From contig SFGJ01000001.1 of the NCBI GenBank assembly GCA_004557655.1, positions 62,001 to 126,000 on the forward strand: DNA of 64,000 bases, written 5' to 3'. The DNA comes from Clostridiales bacterium. GTDB lineage: Bacteria > Bacillota > Clostridia > Oscillospirales > Oscillospiraceae. Shown here piece after piece: positions 22,956-31,443 of the stretch (positions are counted from its first letter, which is position 1; the number at the start of each line of letters is the position of its first letter). Below the pieces are notes generated by a model. The model was not told the DNA's origin. It saw only the letters and a list, made by a program, of their open reading frames with translations, and searched no databases. The translations under genes were made by a program, and so were the position numbers.

Positions 22956-24629
22956 ATGCTGGAGCTTCTGCATATTGAGAATATTGCGATTATTGAACGG
23001 GCGGACATTTCTTTTCGACCGGGTTTTAATGTGCTTACGGGCGAGACCGGCGCAGGGAAGTCCATTGTAATTGACGCTTTAAGCGCTGTTTTGGGTCAGC
23101 GCGCTTCCAGGGATCTGATCCGCACCGGGGCCGACCACGCCTTTGTCAGCGCGGTGTTTTCTCATATTCCCCATGGGCTTGGAGCCGATTTATGCATCGA
23201 GGATGCGGAGGAATGGCTGCTGCAGCGTGAGATCTATGCCGATGGTAAGAATATATGTAGATTGAACGGTCGTCCAATGACCGTGACACAGCTTCGCACA
23301 CTGGGAAACCGGTTGCTGAACATACACGGTCAGCATGACGGCCAGCAGCTTCTGGATGAAACACAGCACATAATTTATCTGGATCAGTACGGAAGGTATA
23401 TGCCTTTACAGATTGCTTATTCTGAGAAGTTTGCTGCTTTGCAGGAGATTCAAAGTAAGATATCGGCCTTGCAGATGGATGAATCGGAGAAGGCTCGGCG
23501 AATAGATACCTTGCAGTTTCAGATCAAAGATCTGGAAAGGGCCAATCTGCAGATGGGCGAGGAAGAAGAACTGCTGGAACGCCGGAATCTGCTGCGCAAC
23601 GGCGAGAAATTTATTTCAGCCATTCAGGGAGCGGATTACTGCCTCAATGGGGATGATAATTCCGAAGGGGTACTTTCGCTATTGCGGCAGGCTCAGGAGC
23701 AGCTATCCTCTTTACGAAATTTAAGTGATGCGTTTTCTCAGCTTTATGAGCGGCTGGAATCTGCGTATAGTGAGGTGTATGACATTGCATACACCGTGCA
23801 GGAAAAGAAAGATGAATTTGACTTTGCACCCGGCGAGCTTGACATTGTGGAGAGCCGGTGCGACCTACTATATAGGTTGAAGAAGAAATATGGCGCCACA
23901 GTCGAAGATATGATGGCTTATCTGGAGCGGTGTAAGCAGGAACTGGACCAGATCGCCTTTGCCGACGATAGGCTGGCACTGCTGCAAAAGCAGCATGAAA
24001 AGGCCATGAACGACGTGCTGGATGCGGCGCGAGAGCTTTCCTTGCAGCGCAAGGTCGTAGCTAAAGATTTGGAGCAGCAGATTATCCAAGAGCTGCAGGA
24101 GCTGAATATGAGTTCTATCCGCTTTGAGGTCGCTTTTTCCGAGAAAAAACCTGACGCAAGTGGCATAGACGAAGTACGGTTCCTCATGTCCGCCAATGTC
24201 GGGGAGGAGCTGCGTCCCATTCATAAAATTGCATCCGGCGGTGAGCTGGCTCGTATTATGCTTGCCATGAAAACTGTTTTCTCTCAGCAGGAGCAGATCG
24301 GGACCATGGTTTTCGACGAGGTGGACACCGGTGTGTCCGGCCGGGCAGCCCAAAAGGTGGCCGAAAAAATGGCTCGGATTTCAAGACAAAAACAGGTGCT
24401 GTGTGTGACACATTTGCCGCAGTTGGCCGCCATGGCAGATACGCATTTCACTGTTGAAAAGGGCGTTTCAGGCGGCAGAACATTCACTAAGGTACAGGAG
24501 CTGTCCAGGCTGCAGCGAAGGGAAGAATTGGCGCGTCTCACTGGCGGTGAGCAGATCTCACAGACTATGGTGGACGGCGCCGAAGAGCTTCTGACAGCGG
24601 CAGATACCTATAAAAAAACATTGGAGTAA
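22956..24629 (+). CDS. recN: DNA repair protein RecN
   Basis: A 557-residue SMC-like ATPase acting early at double-strand breaks. Walker A is GETGAGKS at residues 29-36. A long coiled-coil region lies in the middle (about 170-380), the ABC signature is in ASGGELARIMLAMK (near 427), and Walker B is MVFDEVDTGVSGRAAQKV. Length matches the family (about 550-570). It is the last gene of the operon. The tyrS promoter starts only five bases past its stop. Confidence 0.95.
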   Translation: MLELLHIENIAIIERADISFRPGFNVLTGETGAGKSIVIDALSAVLGQRASRDLIRTGADHAFVSAVFSHIPHGLGADLCIEDAEEWLLQREIYADGKNICRLNGRPMTVTQLRTLGNRLLNIHGQHDGQQLLDETQHIIYLDQYGRYMPLQIAYSEKFAALQEIQSKISALQMDESEKARRIDTLQFQIKDLERANLQMGEEEELLERRNLLRNGEKFISAIQGADYCLNGDDNSEGVLSLLRQAQEQLSSLRNLSDAFSQLYERLESAYSEVYDIAYTVQEKKDEFDFAPGELDIVESRCDLLYRLKKKYGATVEDMMAYLERCKQELDQIAFADDRLALLQKQHEKAMNDVLDAARELSLQRKVVAKDLEQQIIQELQELNMSSIRFEVAFSEKKPDASGIDEVRFLMSANVGEELRPIHKIASGGELARIMLAMKTVFSQQEQIGTMVFDEVDTGVSGRAAQKVAEKMARISRQKQVLCVTHLPQLAAMADTHFTVEKGVSGGRTFTKVQELSRLQRREELARLTGGEQISQTMVDGAEELLTAADTYKKTLE

Positions 24630-24633
24630 ACAG

Positions 24634-24662
24634 TTGACAAAGGGAGCGATGTTTTTTATAAT
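24634..24662 (+). promoter_or_regulatory. Consensus sigma-A promoter of tyrS
   Basis: TTGACA (24634-24639), 17 nt, TATAAT (24657-24662): a perfect consensus promoter. It lies ahead of the T-box leader. Confidence 0.93.
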
Positions 24663-24668
24663 ACTTAC

Positions 24669-24947
24669 AAGTTCATTATTAAATAGCATTGAAGGGAAGA
24701 AGTAGCTTTTTTTAACCTTTAAAGAGAGCCTCCGGTAGGTGCAAGGAGGAAAGGGAAGAGATAGTGAATACATCCCGGAGCTGCCTTCCGAATGAGTGAT
24801 AGCTTTAGTAGGAATGTGTCGGGTGCGCCCGTTACAGCGTAGGAGTGCAATGCTCTCCGTGAGGCTGTAAATCGTGAGATTGCGGCAAATATGAGGTGGT
24901 ACCGTGACTTATGTCGCCCTCTGTCCTAATGACAGAGGGCGTTTTTT
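24669..24947 (+). promoter_or_regulatory. T-box riboswitch leader, tyrosine-specific
   Basis: A leader of about 280 nt between the promoter and tyrS. The T-box core GAGGTGGTACCGTGA starts near 24894, matching the consensus AGGGTGGTACCGCG. The probable specifier is the TAC at 24769-24771 in GTGAATACATCC, a tyrosine codon in the usual GAATAC context, which agrees with the downstream gene. A terminator hairpin closes the leader. Uncharged tRNA-Tyr is expected to stabilise the antiterminator and allow tyrS expression. Confidence 0.92.
24915..24947 (+). terminator. T-box terminator hairpin
   Basis: Perfect 11-bp arms CGCCCTCTGTC / GACAGAGGGCG around CTAAT, followed by T6. It competes with the T-box antiterminator. 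Confidence 0.92.
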
Positions 24948-24988
24948 CTCCTGTCAGAGAACAATAGTGGAAGAAAGGATTGAAGAAG

Positions 24989-26215
24989 ATGGGAATTTAT
25001 GAAGAACTGGTAGACCGTGGGCTGATCGCACAGGTGACCAACGAGGAAGAAATCCGGGAGATGGTTAACAACGGCAAAGCAACCTTCTACATCGGGTTTG
25101 ACTGCACGGCGGATTCTCTGCATGTGGGACATTTTATGGCTCTGTGCCTGATGAAGCGGCTGCAGATGGCAGGAAACAAGCCCATCGCCCTCATCGGCGA
25201 TGGCACTACTATGATCGGTGATCCCTCTGGCCGTACGGATATGCGCCAGATGCTTACCGAGGAGACAATCCATCACAACGCCGAGTGCTTCAAGAGGCAG
25301 ATGGAGAAGTTCATTGATTTCTCCGACAACAAGGCTTTGATGCTTTATAACTCAGAATGGCTCAAGCCCCTGAACTATATTGAACTGCTGCGTGAGGTGG
25401 GCGCATGCTTCTCCGTGAACAACATGCTGCGGGCTGAATGCTACAAGCAGCGCATGGAGAAGGGATTGAGCTTCCTGGAATTCAACTATATGATTATGCA
25501 GAGCTATGATTTCTACTTCATGTTCCAACACTATGGTTGTAATATGCAGTTCGGAGGTAACGACCAGTGGAGCAATATGCTGGGCGGTACGGAGCTGATC
25601 CGCCGCAAGCTGGGCAAGGACGCTCATGCAATGACCATCAATCTGCTGCTGAACTCCGAGGGTAAGAAGATGGGTAAGACTGCCTCCGGAGCTGTGTGGC
25701 TGGACCCCAACAAGACCAGTCCCTTCGAGTTCTATCAGTACTGGCGTAATGTGGATGACGCAGATGTTATAAAGTGCTTGCGGATGCTGACCTTCTTGCC
25801 TCTGGAGGAGATCAATGCCATGGCTGGCTGGAAGGATGCCAAGATTAATGAAGCTAAAGATATCCTTGCCTTTGAACTGACAAAGTTGGTGCACAGCGAG
25901 GAGGAGGCCAATAAGGCTCGCGAGGCATCCAGAGCGTTGTTTTCCGGCAAAGGCGACGCAAAGCACATGCCCGCCACCGCGATCGCAGCAGACAAGCTGA
26001 CCGATGGCAAGATTGGTGTGATGGCATTGTTGGTGGAATGTGGATTGTGCGCTTCCAACAGCGAGGCGCGGCGCCTCGTACAGCAGGGCGGCGTGTCTGT
26101 GAACGATATTAAAGTGGAGACCATTGACGCTTCTTTCGATGCTAAAGATTTGGCAGGTGAGGGCGTGATCATTAAAAAAGGTAAGAAAATTTTTCACAGA
26201 GCGTTCATTCAGTAA
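24989..26215 (+). CDS. tyrS: Tyrosyl-tRNA synthetase
   Basis: A 408-residue class I aminoacyl-tRNA synthetase, TyrRS type. The HIGH motif reads HVGH at residues 45-48. The KMSKS motif reads KMGKT at 227-231, with serine replaced by glycine as in many TyrRS. The C-terminal S4 domain spans about 335-408 (NSEARRLVQQGGVSVNDIKVE). The ATG at 24989 has AAGAAAGG upstream; an in-frame TTG nine bases earlier is less likely. It is controlled by the T-box leader and ends at a long perfect hairpin. Confidence 0.96.
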   Translation: MGIYEELVDRGLIAQVTNEEEIREMVNNGKATFYIGFDCTADSLHVGHFMALCLMKRLQMAGNKPIALIGDGTTMIGDPSGRTDMRQMLTEETIHHNAECFKRQMEKFIDFSDNKALMLYNSEWLKPLNYIELLREVGACFSVNNMLRAECYKQRMEKGLSFLEFNYMIMQSYDFYFMFQHYGCNMQFGGNDQWSNMLGGTELIRRKLGKDAHAMTINLLLNSEGKKMGKTASGAVWLDPNKTSPFEFYQYWRNVDDADVIKCLRMLTFLPLEEINAMAGWKDAKINEAKDILAFELTKLVHSEEEANKAREASRALFSGKGDAKHMPATAIAADKLTDGKIGVMALLVECGLCASNSEARRLVQQGGVSVNDIKVETIDASFDAKDLAGEGVIIKKGKKIFHRAFIQ

Positions 26216-26220
26216 AAATC

Positions 26221-26264
26221 AAGCAAAAAAGGCTCTCTGCAGTAGCAGAGAGCCTTTTTTGCTT
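26221..26264 (+). terminator. Terminator after tyrS
   Basis: A 20-bp perfect inverted repeat around AGTA. The inner GC-rich arms GGCTCTCTGC/GCAGAGAGCC are flanked by A6 and T6, so it can work in both directions. Confidence 0.93.
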
Positions 26265-26291
26265 GAAAAGTAACGGATAGTGTATTATAAT
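26263..26291 (+). promoter_or_regulatory. Sigma-A promoter of queA-tgt
   Basis: TTGAAA (26263-26268), 17 nt, TATAAT (26286-26291). The -35 overlaps the last bases of the tyrS terminator. Confidence 0.8.
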
Positions 26292-26334
26292 AGTTCGGCA
26301 TGAATTGATCAAATACAGACTGGAATGATACCAT

Positions 26335-27360
26335 ATGAAAAAAAGTGACTTTTATTTTGATCTGCCCGCGGAGTTGATCGCGCAGACTCCCATTGAGAGG
26401 CGGGATGCCTCTCGGCTGCTGGTGTTGGATAAGGACAGCGGCGCATGGGAGCATCGGCATTTCTTTGACCTGCCGGAGTATTTGCGCCCGGGAGACTGTC
26501 TGATTCTGAATAACTCACGGGTTTTGCCTGCTCGTTTATTGGGGCAGCGTCTGCCTGGAGGCGGCGCCTGTGAAGTTCTGCTACTCATTGACCGGGGAGA
26601 TAAGACCTGGGAATGCCTGGTTCGGCCCGGTAAGCATCTGCGCAAGGGAGCAAGACTTTCATTCGGCGGAGGCGAACTATTAGCAGAAGTGACATCCGTT
26701 TTGGACGGGGGAAACAGACTGGTTCGATTTAACTATGAAGGGGTTTTCCTTGAGGTACTGGACCGGTTGGGCAAAATGCCGCTGCCTCCTTATATCAGGG
26801 AAGAACTACAGGATAGGGAACGGTATCAGACCGTGTACTCCAAGGTCGTCGGATCTGCCGCTGCACCAACGGCGGGGCTGCATTTCACAGAAGCCCTGCT
26901 GCAAAAGGTGCAGAATATGGGCGTGAAGGTGGGCTATGTGACACTTCATGTTGGCTTAGGGACATTTAGTCCTGTAAAGGAAGATAACATTACAGACCAT
27001 ATGATGCATAGTGAATACTGCGTGATCCCACAGGAAACAGCGGATCTTATCAATGAAACCAAGCGAAACGGCGGGAGGATCATCTGCGTCGGCACAACCT
27101 CCTGTCGCACCTTAGAAACCTGGGCCGCAGAGGATGGAACAATGATGGCGAATGCCGGATGGACGAACATTTTTATCTACCCGGGCTATAAATTTAAGGT
27201 CATAGATGCACTGATAACCAATTTCCATCTTCCGGAATCCACACTCATTATGCTGGTTTCGGCTCTGGCGGGTCGGAGGAATGTGCTTAACGCATACAAA
27301 GAAGCTGTACGGGAACGCTACAGATTCTTCTCCTTTGGTGATGCTATGTTTATTTATTGA
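26335..27360 (+). CDS. queA: S-adenosylmethionine:tRNA ribosyltransferase-isomerase
   Basis: Enzyme that builds epoxyqueuosine on tRNA from the preQ1 base inserted by Tgt, using the ribosyl part of SAM. It has 341 residues, the normal length. Family blocks include FDLPAELIAQTPIERRDASRLL (residues 7-28), GSAAAPTAGLHFTEALL (near 176) and THVGLGTF-like TLHVGLGTFSPV. The Shine-Dalgarno is weak (GGAATGA). It is followed 19 bases later by tgt, so both enzymes of the tRNA part of the queuosine pathway are co-transcribed. Confidence 0.95.
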   Translation: MKKSDFYFDLPAELIAQTPIERRDASRLLVLDKDSGAWEHRHFFDLPEYLRPGDCLILNNSRVLPARLLGQRLPGGGACEVLLLIDRGDKTWECLVRPGKHLRKGARLSFGGGELLAEVTSVLDGGNRLVRFNYEGVFLEVLDRLGKMPLPPYIREELQDRERYQTVYSKVVGSAAAPTAGLHFTEALLQKVQNMGVKVGYVTLHVGLGTFSPVKEDNITDHMMHSEYCVIPQETADLINETKRNGGRIICVGTTSCRTLETWAAEDGTMMANAGWTNIFIYPGYKFKVIDALITNFHLPESTLIMLVSALAGRRNVLNAYKEAVRERYRFFSFGDAMFIY

Positions 27361-27379
27361 ATTTTAAAAGGAGTTTTCC

Positions 27380-28513
27380 ATGTTTAAGGTCATCAAACAA
27401 GAAGGGCGGGCCAGACGGGGTGAATTTAGCTGCAGCCATGGCGGCGTAGTTCAGACCCCGGTTTTTATGAATGTGGGCACCCAGGCAGCAATCAAAGGTG
27501 GTGTCAGCGCTTTTGATTTGAAAGAGCTGGGTTGCCAGATAGAGCTGTCCAACACCTATCATCTTCATCTGCGCCCGGGTGATGATGTGGTGAAGCAGAT
27601 GGGCGGGCTGCATGAATTTATGCGCTGGGACGGGCCAATCCTGACGGATTCCGGTGGTTTTCAGGTGTTTTCTTTAGCAAGCCTCCGCAAGATTACGGAG
27701 GAGGGCGTGACCTTTGCCTCACATCTGGATGGTCATCGAATTTTTATGGGGCCGGAGGAAAGTATGCAGATCCAATCCAATCTGGGGTCTGATATTGCCA
27801 TGGCATTCGATGAATGCGTAGAAAACCCGGCTACCTATGAGTATGCCAAAGCAAGCTGTGAGCGTACGCTGCGTTGGCTGCGGCGCTGCAAAGCAGAGCA
27901 CGATCGGCTCAACAGTCTGCCGGACGTGGTGAATCCGGGGCAGATGCTCTTTGGTATCAATCAAGGCGCAACATTCACTGACCTGAGAAGATGGCATATG
28001 AAGGAGATTGCCAAGATCGAGTGTGACGGATATGCCATCGGTGGTCTGGCGGTGGGAGAGCCTACGGACACAATGTACGAGATCATTGAGGCGGTGGAGC
28101 CATATATGCCTGTTGACAAGCCGCGGTATCTCATGGGCGTTGGCACTCCCAGCAACATCATTGAGGGGGTGGCCAGAGGCGTGGATTTCTTTGACTGCGT
28201 AATGCCCGCCCGAAATGCTCGGCACGGCAAACTGTTTACCTGGCAGGGAACTATGAACATAAAAAACGCCAAATATAAATTGGATGAGAGGCCAATTGAT
28301 CCGATGTGTGACTGTCCTGTTTGCCGCAATTTCAGCCGCTCGTATATACGGCATCTGTTTGCGGCCGAAGAAATTCTTGCCATGCGCCTGGCTGTGATGC
28401 ACAACTTGTTTTTTTATAATAATCTGACCAAAAAGATCCGGGATGCATTGGATGTAGGTCAGTTCAAGGAGTTTCGCGCGGAATACAGTCATAAACTGTC
28501 CCAAAAGATTTGA
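27380..28513 (+). CDS. tgt: Queuine/preQ1 tRNA-guanine transglycosylase
   Basis: Exchanges guanine-34 of GUN-anticodon tRNAs for preQ1. It is a 377-residue TIM-barrel. The catalytic aspartate region ILTDSGGFQVFSLA lies near residues 90-103. The nucleophile region FDCVMPARNARHG is near 272-284. The zinc site CDCPVCRNFSRSYIRHLF (near 311-328) supplies three Cys and one His. An AAAGGAG ribosome site precedes the ATG. It shares an operon with queA; queH lies elsewhere in this window. Confidence 0.96.
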   Translation: MFKVIKQEGRARRGEFSCSHGGVVQTPVFMNVGTQAAIKGGVSAFDLKELGCQIELSNTYHLHLRPGDDVVKQMGGLHEFMRWDGPILTDSGGFQVFSLASLRKITEEGVTFASHLDGHRIFMGPEESMQIQSNLGSDIAMAFDECVENPATYEYAKASCERTLRWLRRCKAEHDRLNSLPDVVNPGQMLFGINQGATFTDLRRWHMKEIAKIECDGYAIGGLAVGEPTDTMYEIIEAVEPYMPVDKPRYLMGVGTPSNIIEGVARGVDFFDCVMPARNARHGKLFTWQGTMNIKNAKYKLDERPIDPMCDCPVCRNFSRSYIRHLFAAEEILAMRLAVMHNLFFYNNLTKKIRDALDVGQFKEFRAEYSHKLSQKI

Positions 28514-28542
28514 AAAGAATATGTGAACGACCTTAAAAAGTC

Positions 28543-28571
28543 TTGCAAAGTTCAACACAATTTTGTATAAT
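28543..28571 (+). promoter_or_regulatory. Sigma-A promoter of yajC
   Basis: TTGCAA (28543-28548), 17 nt, TATAAT (28566-28571), 35 bases before yajC. Confidence 0.8.
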
Positions 28572-28606
28572 ACAAACATATTGAAACAAAAAGGAGATTA
28601 TGCCCC

Positions 28607-29065
28607 ATGTTTGAAATTGCTTATGCGTCCGCTTCCTCCGGTTCGACAACATCCACCGGAAGCGGAATGACTTCCATTCTTATGATCGTTGTAATGTTGG
28701 CCATTTTCTATTTCCTGCTGATTCGCCCCGAAAACAAGCGCAAAAAGCAGGCTGAGGAAATGCGCAACTCCCTGAAGAAGGGCGACTGGATCACTACCAT
28801 TGGCGGTGTGTATGGGCGCATCGTAGCTATTACCGATCGTACTATAGTCATTGAAACGAGTGAGGACCGTGTACGCGTGGAGTTTGTGAAGTCCGCCATC
28901 GGTTCTGTGGGAACTTTGGATGAGCAGGCAGCCGCAGCAGCCGCTCCTCGTCGTGGCAAGAAGACTACCAAACCCGTGGAAGAGGTTCCTGCCGTGGAGG
29001 AGACTCCTGCCATGGAGGAAACTGCTGCTGAAGAGCCCGCTGAGGAAAAAGAAGCCGAGGAATAA
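28607..29065 (+). CDS. yajC: Preprotein translocase subunit YajC
   Basis: A 152-residue accessory subunit of the Sec translocon. It has a single membrane span (about residues 22-41, ILMIVVMLAIFYFLLIRP) followed by the conserved cytoplasmic domain with LKKGDWITTIGGVYGRI (56-72). The C-terminal 45 residues are a low-complexity Glu/Pro/Ala tail, longer than in most YajC proteins. The ribosome site is AAGGAGA. The gene follows tgt, as in many bacteria, but has its own promoter. Confidence 0.93.
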   Translation: MFEIAYASASSGSTTSTGSGMTSILMIVVMLAIFYFLLIRPENKRKKQAEEMRNSLKKGDWITTIGGVYGRIVAITDRTIVIETSEDRVRVEFVKSAIGSVGTLDEQAAAAAAPRRGKKTTKPVEEVPAVEETPAMEETAAEEPAEEKEAEE

Positions 29066-29082
29066 TCTAATCATAAATAAGA

Positions 29083-29128
29083 ACCTCCCCCAATATGCTG
29101 AAAAAGCATGAGTTGGGGGAGGTATTTT
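29083..29128 (+). terminator. Hairpin after yajC that also covers the next gene's ribosome site
   Basis: Perfect 11-bp arms ACCTCCCCCAA (29083-29093) and TTGGGGGAGGT (29113-29123), with an inner ATGCT/AGCAT stem, followed by ATTTTAT. It looks like a terminator, but its right arm contains the only Shine-Dalgarno (GGGGGAGG) of the gene starting at 29129. Confidence 0.75.
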
Positions 29129-29557
29129 ATGCGTATTAGGGATTGGATCAATAAGGGAGTAGTTATAGGTCTGCTTGCGAGCATTGTCCTATGCGTGATC
29201 GGATCTGCTGCAGGGGCGTTTCTTATGGACAGGGAATACCTTGCAACGGATTCGGAAGGAATATGGATGTCGGTTATCTGGCTTCTAGCTGCATTCTTTG
29301 GATGCAGGATTGCTCTGCGCGGTGTCCTGGGTCAACTTCTGCTCCATGGGACAGTGCAGGCTACCGTTTTGTACTTTTTAGTTTGGTGTGTGGCACTGGC
29401 GGTAAACGCAGTGCCAATCTTCCGTGTGAACGGCTGGTATTTTACCGGCTGCATATTTGGTGGATCTATTCTGGCTTCTGTAATCCCGGCAGGAAAGAGG
29501 CGCAGGAAAAAGAGGGCCGGGGCAAAGACAAAGCGCCATAAAAAGGACAGACAATAG
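29129..29557 (+). CDS. TIGR04086 family membrane protein
   Basis: A 142-residue protein with four predicted membrane helices (about residues 10-30, 45-65, 72-92 and 103-120) and a strongly basic C-terminal tail of about 20 residues. Size, topology and position directly after yajC fit the TIGR04086 family of Clostridia, whose function is unknown. The ATG at 29129 has GGGGGAGG six bases upstream; an ATG at 29108 would start inside the hairpin loop. Expression probably depends on melting the hairpin or on an mRNA made through it. Confidence 0.75.
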   Translation: MRIRDWINKGVVIGLLASIVLCVIGSAAGAFLMDREYLATDSEGIWMSVIWLLAAFFGCRIALRGVLGQLLLHGTVQATVLYFLVWCVALAVNAVPIFRVNGWYFTGCIFGGSILASVIPAGKRRRKKRAGAKTKRHKKDRQ

Positions 29558-29789
29558 TCATATTTACCAAAAACACCTTTTCGGTCATTTTGTTTCTTTG
29601 CCCGGAGAAATGCGACATAATTTTTAATTGGCGCAAGATGTTGTGTGCACAAAGATAGCATAAATCAACATTTAGGTATAACTGTTGACACATAGCCATA
29701 TTCCTTTGCTGATTTCTGTTGTTTACATAACGCTGTTTACATAACTTTTTGGAATAAACATAGAAAATAAAGATTCTGCGGTAAATTTC

Positions 29790-29818
29790 TTGCTCTTTTC
29801 AAAAAAAAAGCTTATATT
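29790..29818 (+). promoter_or_regulatory. Possible sigma-A promoter
   Basis: TTGCTC, 17 nt, TATATT ahead of the SpoIIM-like gene. AT-richness here raises the chance of a false match. Confidence 0.35.
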
Positions 29819-29830
29819 ATAGATGTTTTC

Positions 29831-29859
29831 TTCTAAATGTAATGCTTGAATCATACACA
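29831..29859 (+). promoter_or_regulatory. Possible sigma-E promoter of the SpoIIM-like gene
   Basis: TTCTAAA (29831-29837), 14 nt, CATACACA (29852-29859). It resembles the spoIVA and spoIIIA elements in this window. The untranslated leader would be only about 13 bases. Confidence 0.45.
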
Positions 29860-29879
29860 TAGTATGAGGTGAGTATTAC

Positions 29880-30497
29880 ATGAGAAAAGGTCATTTACCA
29901 AGAAAGACAGGCAAGGTTTTTCGAATTGATCCGGTAATTATTTTTTTCAGTGTTGCCTTTGTAATTGGCTCAACTGGTGGATATTTCTGCTGCATTGCTT
30001 TGGGTATAGACAACGAGATCAAGGAATACTTACAGCAGTATGCGAACTTTTTGACCTCAGGTGGTGTGTTATCTGTTGCATCTTTATTGGGTGCGGTTTT
30101 AGCTTACTATCGGTTTCCTTGCATTGTTTTTTTGTGTGGCCATTTTTATCATGCTTTTTCTATTCTCTGCGGCCTTTTTATGGTGGAGGGATTTTTGCTT
30201 TCGTTTGCGGTAGCGAATTTTTCTTTGGCACTGGGAAGGGCCGGAATACTGATTTCGTTATTTGTGTTCGGTATTCGCGCTATGTTTATTATTCCGATTT
30301 CCCTCTCACTTGCCCTGTGTCGATTTCGACAGGCAGTGCGGAGACAGGGGCGACGCACAGCCGAGACTCGATCGGTTTCTGAAGGTCGGCAGCTTCATTT
30401 TATGTTTTTATATCCGGTCATTCTGGCTTTGGGTGTAATGGTCGAACTTACATTTGTACCCAAACTTGCAGCTTTTGCGCTGCAGAACATTTCATAA
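29880..30497 (+). CDS. Membrane protein, probably stage II sporulation protein M-like
   Basis: A 205-residue membrane protein with about five hydrophobic segments (near residues 18-42, 62-80, 85-112, 118-145 and 172-195) and basic ends. The layout of a first helix, a loop containing EIKEYLQQYANFL, then helices including MVEGFLLSFAVANFSLALG and ISLFVFGIRAMFIIPISL follows SpoIIM of spore formers, which works in septal peptidoglycan degradation during engulfment. A XerD-like gene follows, as near spoIIM in Bacillus, and a sigma-E-like promoter precedes it. Sequence similarity to SpoIIM is weak by eye, so an unrelated DUF95-type protein cannot be excluded. The ribosome site is GAGGTGAG. Confidence 0.5.
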   Translation: MRKGHLPRKTGKVFRIDPVIIFFSVAFVIGSTGGYFCCIALGIDNEIKEYLQQYANFLTSGGVLSVASLLGAVLAYYRFPCIVFLCGHFYHAFSILCGLFMVEGFLLSFAVANFSLALGRAGILISLFVFGIRAMFIIPISLSLALCRFRQAVRRQGRRTAETRSVSEGRQLHFMFLYPVILALGVMVELTFVPKLAAFALQNIS

Positions 30498-30513
30498 ACA
30501 GGGAGGTGAGGGT

Positions 30514-31395
30514 GTGACGGATTATCTTGCGCTTTACCGCAATTATCTAACAACTGAAAAGCATATGTCCGCCAATACCATCATCTCCTATATGCGGGAC
30601 CTTGAACAGTATGATGAATGGCTTAAGCAGAAGAAAACAGATTTAAAAAGAGCAAAAAACACTGTGCTGCAGGAATATGTAAAGCGTCTTGAACAGCTTG
30701 GAAAATCTCCGGCTACTACGAGTCGGTTTCTTGCGTCTTCCAAATCCTTTTATGCATATATGTTTGCCAAAGGTTACATAAAAACTAATCCCGCTACCTC
30801 CGTAAAATCAAAAAAAGTGCAGAAAAGTTATCCGGAGATCCTGACAAATAGGGAAGTTGAGCTATTCCTGGAACAACCCAAGTGTGTGGATGAAAAAGGA
30901 TTCAGAGATCACGCCATGCTGGAACTACTCTATGCCACCGGCATTCGTGTTTCGGAACTGATCGGACTGGATATAGATGATGTGAATTTACCGGCCGGCC
31001 TTGTATCGTGCCGCAGTAAGGGCAAGGAGCGGAGTATTCCGCTGTATCCCGGTGCTGTAAAAGCTTTGCAGGACTATATGGTGCATATCCGGAAGCGGAT
31101 CGTCGCTAATGATGAGGAAAAAGCGTTGTTCGTCAATATGAATGGCGAGCGCATGACGCGACAAGGGTTTTGGAAAATCATAAAGTATTATCAGGAGAAG
31201 GCAGAGATCAATAAGGACATTACCCCCCATATGCTGCGGCATTCCTTTGCGGCTCATTTGTTGGAAAACGGCGCAGATCTGCACTCTATCCAGGAAATGT
31301 TGGGACATGCGGACATTTCTTCTACACAAATCTACACACACATCATCAAAAAACAACTTAAGGACGTCTACCAAAAGGCGCATCCACGTGCGTAA
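30514..31395 (+). CDS. Tyrosine recombinase, XerD-like
   Basis: A 293-residue site-specific recombinase of the Xer type, which resolves chromosome dimers at dif. The SAM-like N-terminal domain covers residues 1-85. The catalytic domain has Arg145 (ATGIRVSEL), His239 and Arg242 (HMLRHSFA), His265 (LGHADISSTQ) and nucleophile Tyr274 (IYTH). The open frame reaches back to 30454 inside the previous gene, but the GTG at 30514 with GGGAGGTGAG upstream gives the normal Xer N-terminus. It is likely co-transcribed with the SpoIIM-like gene. It ends at a strong hairpin. Confidence 0.9.
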   Translation: MTDYLALYRNYLTTEKHMSANTIISYMRDLEQYDEWLKQKKTDLKRAKNTVLQEYVKRLEQLGKSPATTSRFLASSKSFYAYMFAKGYIKTNPATSVKSKKVQKSYPEILTNREVELFLEQPKCVDEKGFRDHAMLELLYATGIRVSELIGLDIDDVNLPAGLVSCRSKGKERSIPLYPGAVKALQDYMVHIRKRIVANDEEKALFVNMNGERMTRQGFWKIIKYYQEKAEINKDITPHMLRHSFAAHLLENGADLHSIQEMLGHADISSTQIYTHIIKKQLKDVYQKAHPRA

Positions 31396-31397
31396 AA

Positions 31398-31425
31398 AAT
31401 CCCGACGGATCACTCCGTCGGGATT
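31398..31425. terminator. Bidirectional terminator
   Basis: Perfect arms AATCCCGACGGA / TCCGTCGGGATT around TCAC. It lies between converging xer-like (+) and transketolase (-) genes. Confidence 0.85.
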
Positions 31426-31443
31426 CATTATTATTCTTTCGTA

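Larger units (their letters stand above)
29558..29879. other. AT-rich intergenic region of about 320 bases
   Basis: No gene is seen. It contains a direct repeat of GTTTACATAAC (29721-29731 and 29735-29745), an A9 tract, a possible sigma-A promoter (29790-29818) and a possible sigma-E promoter (29831-29859) for the next gene. No terminator with a clear T-tract follows the TIGR04086 gene. No known RNA motif is recognised. Confidence 0.6.
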
